Source of the DNA: JBBSIG01 sp038232215
Lineage (GTDB): Bacteria; Actinomycetota; Thermoleophilia; Gaiellales; Gaiellaceae
Assembly (NCBI GenBank): GCA_038232215.1
Contig: JBBSIG010000096.1
Coordinates: 1-8,978, forward strand
Reading direction: 5' to 3'
Length of the DNA stretch: 8,978 nt
In this document: one piece after another, positions 5,122-8,978 of the stretch
Numbering within the stretch: the first letter of the stretch is position 1
Layout: every line of letters begins with the position of its first letter
The notes under the pieces: model-generated
The model's input: the letters and a program-made list of their open reading frames with translations, nothing else
The model's database searches: none
What the model was told of the DNA's origin: nothing
Translations under genes and position numbers: made by a program

Positions 5122-6201
5122 CTAAACGCCGCCGAGGGGCCCGGCGCCGTCGGCCGCGCGGCAGACGAGCGCGAGCGGCTCGATCCCCGTCTCGGTGCGG
5201 TAGCGCGCAACCCCGTCGGCCAAGACCCGCTCGGCGTCCGGACGGCGGGCCAGAGCGACGACGCACCCGCCGAAGCCCGCGCCGGTCAGCCGGGCACCGA
5301 GCGCGCCTGCCTCCTCGAGCGCCGCCACGAGGGCGTCCAGCTCCGGCGTCGAGACTCCGAAGTCGTCTCGCAGGCTCGCGTGGCTCCCGGAGAGCAGCGG
5401 GCCGAGTGCCTCGGCGTCGCGGGAGCGGAGTGCCCGTGCCGCTTCCAGGACGCGGGCGTTCTCGGAGACCACGTGGCGGGCGCGGGGCTCGTCTGCGACC
5501 TGCTCGAGCGTCGCGTCACGGAGCGCTCGCAGCCCGAGGCGCCCGGCCGCCGACTCGCACGCCCGCCGGCGCTCGGCATACGCGGTCTCGCCCAGGGCGC
5601 GGGCGACGCCGCAGTGAGCGACGAGGATGGCCAGATCCTCGGGGAGCGGGATCGCCTCGACCGAGAGACTCCGACAGTCGATCAGGAGCGCGCGGCCCTC
5701 GCGCCCGGCGAGCGAGCTGAGCTGATCCATGATCCCGCACGGCACCCCCGTGGCGATCTGCTCCGCGCGCTGGCACGCGAGCGCGAGCTCAAGCGCGGAG
5801 AGCTCGAGCCCGGCGGCGTCACAGAGCGCGAGGGCGAGAGCGACCTCGAGCGCTGCGCTCGACGAGAGCCCCGAGCCGAGGGGCACGCTCGAGGAGACGG
5901 TCGCCTCGAGGCCGACGGCCGCCCGCCCGCGCTCGGCGAGCGCCCGCACGACGCCGGCGACGTAGGCTCCGAAGCCCTTGACGTCGTGCGGCTCCACCGT
6001 GCCGTCGGCCGGGAGCGCGACCTCGCCGGCCCGCTCGAGCGACCGCACGCGCACCGTCCCATCGGAGCGCGGCCGGGCTCGGACGACGCACTCGAGCTGG
6101 AGCGCGAGCGGCAGGACGAAGCCCTCGTTGTAGTCGGTGTGGTCGCCGATCAGGTTGACGCGCCCGGGAGCGCGGAACGCGCGTTCCCGGGCGCGTCTCA
6201 C
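5122..6201 (-). CDS. galK: Galactokinase (GHMP kinase family)
   Basis: 359 aa, within the usual 350-390 for GalK, which phosphorylates galactose at C1 with ATP in the cytoplasmic Leloir pathway. All signatures are present: the galactokinase motif GRVNLIGDHTDYNEGFVLPLAL (13-34, with Asp20 where Glu is more usual), the GHMP ATP-binding loop VPLGSGLSSSAALEVA (106-121), GIMDQLSS (156-163, the Asp being the catalytic base region), and the C-terminal TGAGFGGCVVAL (306-317). The GTG start overlaps the stop of the oxidoreductase gene (GTGA), so translation is coupled. A much longer open frame exists upstream but is antisense-quality sequence over the neighbouring gene. No galT or galE is in view, which is unusual for a galactose operon. 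A related sugar substrate cannot be excluded from sequence alone. Confidence 0.93.
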   Translation of the reverse strand: MRRARERAFRAPGRVNLIGDHTDYNEGFVLPLALQLECVVRARPRSDGTVRVRSLERAGEVALPADGTVEPHDVKGFGAYVAGVVRALAERGRAAVGLEATVSSSVPLGSGLSSSAALEVALALALCDAAGLELSALELALACQRAEQIATGVPCGIMDQLSSLAGREGRALLIDCRSLSVEAIPLPEDLAILVAHCGVARALGETAYAERRRACESAAGRLGLRALRDATLEQVADEPRARHVVSENARVLEAARALRSRDAEALGPLLSGSHASLRDDFGVSTPELDALVAALEEAGALGARLTGAGFGGCVVALARRPDAERVLADGVARYRTETGIEPLALVCRAADGAGPLGGV

Positions 6202-7256
6202 ATCGCCCACTCGAGCGGCCGGGGCGGTCGGAAGTCGGAGCGGACGTCCACCGGCGCGCCGCGCTCCACCGACTCCTCGGCGGCGCAGAGAATCTCGACG
6301 ACGTGAGCGGCGTGCTCGCCGCTCGTCCTGTGCGGGCGCCCCTCCGCGACGGCGTCCGCGAGCTCGCCGAGGGCCCGACTCCAGGCGATGCCGCGGTAGG
6401 GCTCTCTCACGAGCGTGACCCGCGCGTACTGCTCGCCCACGAGCGCGAGCTCGAGCCGCGAGTCGAACTCCCCCCAGCTCGCCAGATGGAGGCCGCCGAG
6501 GTCGCCGTGGAACTCGATTCCGCGCTGGTAGCTGTAGTGCTCGACGTAGAAGGTGGTCGTAAGGCGAACGACGACGCCGCTCTCGAGCTCGAGGACGGCG
6601 ACGACGAGATCCGGACGCTCGAGGCGGAAGTGCTCGCCGGCTTGGGTGACGCGATCCGGGGAGACGAGGTGTGCGAGCGCGGTCACGCGTCTCACGGGGC
6701 CGAGGAACGCCGTCAGCAGCGTGAGCGGGTAGACGCCGACGTCGACGAGTGCCCCGACGGCGTGCAGACCGGCCGGCCTCGGGTGCCAGGACTCGATGCG
6801 ACCCCAGTTGACCTCGGCGTAGGCGACGCGCACGGTCCCGACTGCTCCCTCTCGAAGCAGCTTCCACGCCGTCTGCTGCGCCTCGCCGAGCAGTGTCGAG
6901 GGGGAGCAGCTCAGGCAGAGACCGCGCGCGGCGGCGAGCTCGACGAGCGCCTTCGCCTCGTCGTAGCGGAGGGCGAGCGGCTTCTCGCTGTGCACGTGCC
7001 TCCCCGCCTCGAGCGCCGTGCGGGTCACCTCGGCGTGCGCGTGGGGCACGGTCAGGTTGACGACCGCCTCCACCGTGTCGTCGGCGAGAAGGGCCTCGAG
7101 CGAGGCATAGGTGGTGCCGCCGAATCGCGCCGTCAGCTCGGCGGCGCGTTCCGTCTCGACGTCCGTTGCGCCGGCGAGCTCGACGAGCGGCTCGGACTCG
7201 AGCGACTGCGCGTACTCGCGTGCGATCACCCCGCAGCCGACGAGCGCGAACCTCAT
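6198..7256 (-). CDS. Gfo/Idh/MocA family oxidoreductase
   Basis: 352 aa, the usual family length. The N-terminal Rossmann fold opens MRFALVGCGVIAREYAQSL (GxGxxA dinucleotide motif, residues 7-12), with NLTVPHAHAEVTRTALEAGRHVHSEKPLAL carrying the family EKP motif (Lys92). The C-terminal alpha/beta domain has GALVDVGVYPLTLLTAFLG, placing Asp172 and Tyr176. Lys, Asp and Tyr in this spacing match the catalytic set of Zymomonas glucose-fructose oxidoreductase; many relatives have His at the last position. It probably oxidises or reduces a sugar or cyclitol with NAD(P). The exact substrate is unknown. The ATG overlaps the stop of the upstream TIM-barrel gene (ATGA), and its own stop overlaps the galK start, so the three are co-translated. 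Confidence 0.92.
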   Translation of the reverse strand: MRFALVGCGVIAREYAQSLESEPLVELAGATDVETERAAELTARFGGTTYASLEALLADDTVEAVVNLTVPHAHAEVTRTALEAGRHVHSEKPLALRYDEAKALVELAAARGLCLSCSPSTLLGEAQQTAWKLLREGAVGTVRVAYAEVNWGRIESWHPRPAGLHAVGALVDVGVYPLTLLTAFLGPVRRVTALAHLVSPDRVTQAGEHFRLERPDLVVAVLELESGVVVRLTTTFYVEHYSYQRGIEFHGDLGGLHLASWGEFDSRLELALVGEQYARVTLVREPYRGIAWSRALGELADAVAEGRPHRTSGEHAAHVVEILCAAEESVERGAPVDVRSDFRPPRPLEWAM

Positions 7257-8035
7257 CGCAACCAGCGCCGCAGGACGACGAGGAGCTCGGCGCAGTCCTC
7301 GCTCGGATCCTCGTGCTCGGGCTCGTGCTCGACCGCGATCGCGCCCGTGTACCCGATCTTCTGCAGGGCGCGCACGCACGCCTCGACCGGGACGCAGCCC
7401 CTGCCCCAGGCGCACGTCTCGTGCGCTCCCGGGGCGAGGACGTCCTTCAGATGGACGTGGAGAACGTGCTCGCCGAGCTCCTCGATCGCCCGCGCGGGGT
7501 CGTAGCCGTTCGTCGCCCACCAGCCGGTGTCGACCGTGACGCCGAGCGTGTTGCCGCCATCCTCGATTTTCGCGAGCAGCTCCTCCGGCGTCCGCTCGGG
7601 ATGGTTCTCGATCGCGAGCCGCACGCCGCGCTCACGAAGAGCCGGCACGAGCGCGGTCGGCTGACCGGACGCACCGCCGCCGATGATCGTCGTCCCGAGG
7701 CCGAGCGCGAGGTCGCACGCCCGTTCCAGCTCGTCGGGGCCGATCCAGGCGGCCAAGCTGGAGACCTGGAGCTCGTGCCGCTCGAGCGCCTCGCGCGCGA
7801 TCTCGAGGTGCTGGTCCGTCGCCCACTCCGGGCCGAGGTGCGCCCCCCAGAGGTCGATCGTGTCGAACCCCAGCGCCCGGATATCGGCGAGGAGCTCGTC
7901 GAGCCGCTCCGCGTAGGTCTCGAGCGGCCGGAAGTGCTCCTGCGTCATGCGGTCGCCGTGCCCCCAGCCGTGCATCGCGTAGCCCGTCTGGCGGGCGACG
8001 TAGTTCGCGCTCATGAACGAGATCCGGTTCGTCAA
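7253..8035 (-). CDS. Sugar phosphate isomerase/epimerase-like TIM-barrel protein
   Basis: 260 aa. It belongs to the xylose isomerase-like TIM-barrel (AP_endonuc_2, PF01261) group of sugar isomerases/epimerases. Expected metal ligands can be read in order: Glu143 (LAIENHPE), Asp169 (GVTVDTGWW), His195 (VLHVHLKD) and Glu236 (AIAVEHEPE). The start MTNRISFMSANYVARQTGY is typical. I chose TTG at 8035 because GGAGGAG (8039-8045) lies just before it. A GTG at 8047 is open but would make the RBS part of the coding sequence. ATG at 8014 would cut off the first strand. The gene is overlapped by the oxidoreductase gene downstream and lies 40 bp after the FAD enzyme gene. Pairing with a Gfo/Idh/MocA enzyme is common in inositol and keto-sugar pathways. 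Substrate unknown. Confidence 0.88.
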   Translation of the reverse strand: MTNRISFMSANYVARQTGYAMHGWGHGDRMTQEHFRPLETYAERLDELLADIRALGFDTIDLWGAHLGPEWATDQHLEIAREALERHELQVSSLAAWIGPDELERACDLALGLGTTIIGGGASGQPTALVPALRERGVRLAIENHPERTPEELLAKIEDGGNTLGVTVDTGWWATNGYDPARAIEELGEHVLHVHLKDVLAPGAHETCAWGRGCVPVEACVRALQKIGYTGAIAVEHEPEHEDPSEDCAELLVVLRRWLR

Positions 8036-8075
8036 GGGCTCCTCCACTTCGTGGGGAGCGGCACGGCGCCCTCGC

Positions 8076-8978
8076 TCACAGCGACAGCACCTGTCCCGCG
8101 TCTCGCAGCTTCTGCTGGAGCGCCTCGACGTCCACGTCCTGGACGGCGACGCCGCGCCGCGCGGCCTGCGCGGCGGCGAGCCCGGCCGCCTGCCCGAGCA
8201 GCATCAGCGTCGGCTCCATCCGCACCGAGCCGGAGGCGACGTGGGAGGCGGACAGGCACACCGGCACCAGCAGGTTCTCGCAGTCGTCGCGCCGCGGCAC
8301 GAGCGACCGGTACGGGATCGGGTACGGCGGCACGGCCACCGAGAGGTAGCCCTCGTTGAAGACGGCCGCGATGCGGACGTACTCGGGGAGGTACCGCCAG
8401 GTGCGCTCGACCTCGCGCACGTCGATGTTGTAGGAGCCGAGCGCCACGACGTCGGGCTCGGGGCGAGCGTCGAGCAGGTCGTGCTCGCGCAGGACGTACT
8501 CCCCGAGCAGCCGGCGCCCGTCACGCACGTAGAGCTGGTGCGGCCAGCCGTCCGTGTCGGCGAACTCGTCGGCGCACGGCCCCCAGCGTGCGAGCTCGGC
8601 CCGGATCCCGGCGGGCACGCCGTCGTCGTGCGCGAGGTAGTAGAGGAGGCCCCGCGTGTAGTCGAGGTGCGCCTCTTCGGATGCGAGCGCGCGCTGCCGC
8701 GTCACCCTCCGGATACTCGCGATTGCCGCCGTCGAGCAGGTTCAACGAGAAGGGCCCGATCGAGTTTACGTCGCACTTGCCCGCAGGGAGGAGGTCGGGG
8801 TGAAGCCCGAGGAGGTCCCGGGCCTCCAGCCGGTCGCCCGCTGCCTCGAGATAGCGACGCAGGAGCTCGAAGCGCGAGGGGTCGTACCCGGGCAGCGCCT
8901 CGAGCGGCAGCCTGTTCTCGGCCCGGTCGGTGAGACAGACGCGGAACCCGTACGCCTGGAGGCCGCCGTCCCCTTCCC
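8076..8978 (-). pseudogene. FAD-dependent oxidoreductase (FAD_oxidored/PF12831 type), partial and frameshifted
   Basis: The visible part is the C-terminal ~300 residues; the FAD-binding N-terminus lies beyond the right edge. The first part, from 8976 down to 8707, reads EGDGGLQAYGFRVCLTDRAENRLPLE ... VNSIGPFSLNLLDGGNREYPE, the usual opening of this domain. The frame then changes: the continuation TRQRALASEEAHLDYTRGLLYYLAHDDGVP ... ENLLVPVCLSASHVASGSVRMEPTLMLLGQAAGLAAAQAARRGVAVQDVDVEALQQKLRDAGQVLSL is one base out of phase and ends at 8076. Dropping one C from the CCC at 8705-8707 restores a single frame. Members are often annotated 'xanthan lyase' or 'FAD dependent oxidoreductase', and their substrates are mostly unknown. 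Outside the break the sequence looks fully conserved, so a sequencing or assembly error is as likely as a real mutation. Confidence 0.82.

Noticed and set aside
5014..6306. Long plus-strand open frame of 430 codons opposite galK
   Set aside because: It is the antisense of a clear galactokinase. Its product is Arg/Glu/Gly-rich low-complexity sequence, as expected from GC-rich third-position bias.
6202..6867. Upstream extension of the galK frame
   Set aside because: It overlaps the Gfo/Idh/MocA gene in another frame and is Arg-rich nonsense. GalK homology begins right after the overlapping GTG at 6201.
6303..7505. 400-codon plus-strand open frame opposite the Gfo/Idh/MocA gene
   Set aside because: Antisense shadow of a confidently identified enzyme, with no family resemblance and no proper ribosome binding context.
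7166..8359. 397-codon plus-strand open frame
   Set aside because: Antisense to two recognised enzyme genes and spanning their junction. Composition is typical of shadow frames.

Overview
The window is GC-rich DNA, roughly 70% G+C by eye. It has tightly packed genes, frequent start/stop overlaps, GTG and TTG starts, and strong third-position G/C bias. The gene families and several unnamed proteins look like those of deep-branching soil Actinobacteria (Thermoleophilia/Gaiellales-like). That placement is an inference from style and remembered protein families, not from a marker gene. Nearly all genes lie on the minus strand.

Region A (1-1764, minus) is a putative copper/periplasm operon. In transcription order it encodes a 222-aa four-helix membrane protein, a 90-aa two-helix protein, a 194-aa six-helix protein, and the start of a CopC-like copper protein with a signal peptide and a predicted mature N-terminal His. 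The last three genes are joined by TGATG and ATGA overlaps. None of the three membrane proteins has a function I can name.

Region B (1765-2207) is mostly non-coding. It holds a 10+1+10 bp perfect palindrome of REP-like appearance, flanked by 10-bp direct repeats. A possible 41-codon membrane-protein gene on the plus strand has an ideal ribosome binding site, but the codon at the right spacing is ATC.

Region C (2208-3299, minus) encodes a proline-rich single-span membrane protein with a C-terminal fibronectin-III-like beta domain.

Region D (3374 to the right edge, minus) is a long same-strand gene train ending at a 16-bp perfect hairpin (3374-3410). In transcription order it runs: FAD-dependent oxidoreductase (partial and frameshifted), sugar phosphate isomerase/epimerase-like TIM barrel, Gfo/Idh/MocA oxidoreductase with a GFOR-type catalytic Tyr, galactokinase, an unusual open frame joining an unnamed beta-rich domain to a DUF892/YciE ferritin-like domain, a small CxCx4C protein, and an SRPBCC protein. 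The upstream half reads as carbohydrate oxidation and phosphorylation. The downstream half looks stress-related. A close match to a SigB/SigF-type promoter (GTTTGT-N13-GGGTAG) precedes the SRPBCC gene, suggesting that the last gene also has its own general-stress promoter.

No rRNA, tRNA, CRISPR array or transposase gene was seen. The most interesting points are the in-frame DUF892 fusion with a strong internal start, the stress-type promoter, the unknown membrane proteins next to copC, the palindromic repeat island, and the frameshift in the FAD oxidoreductase.
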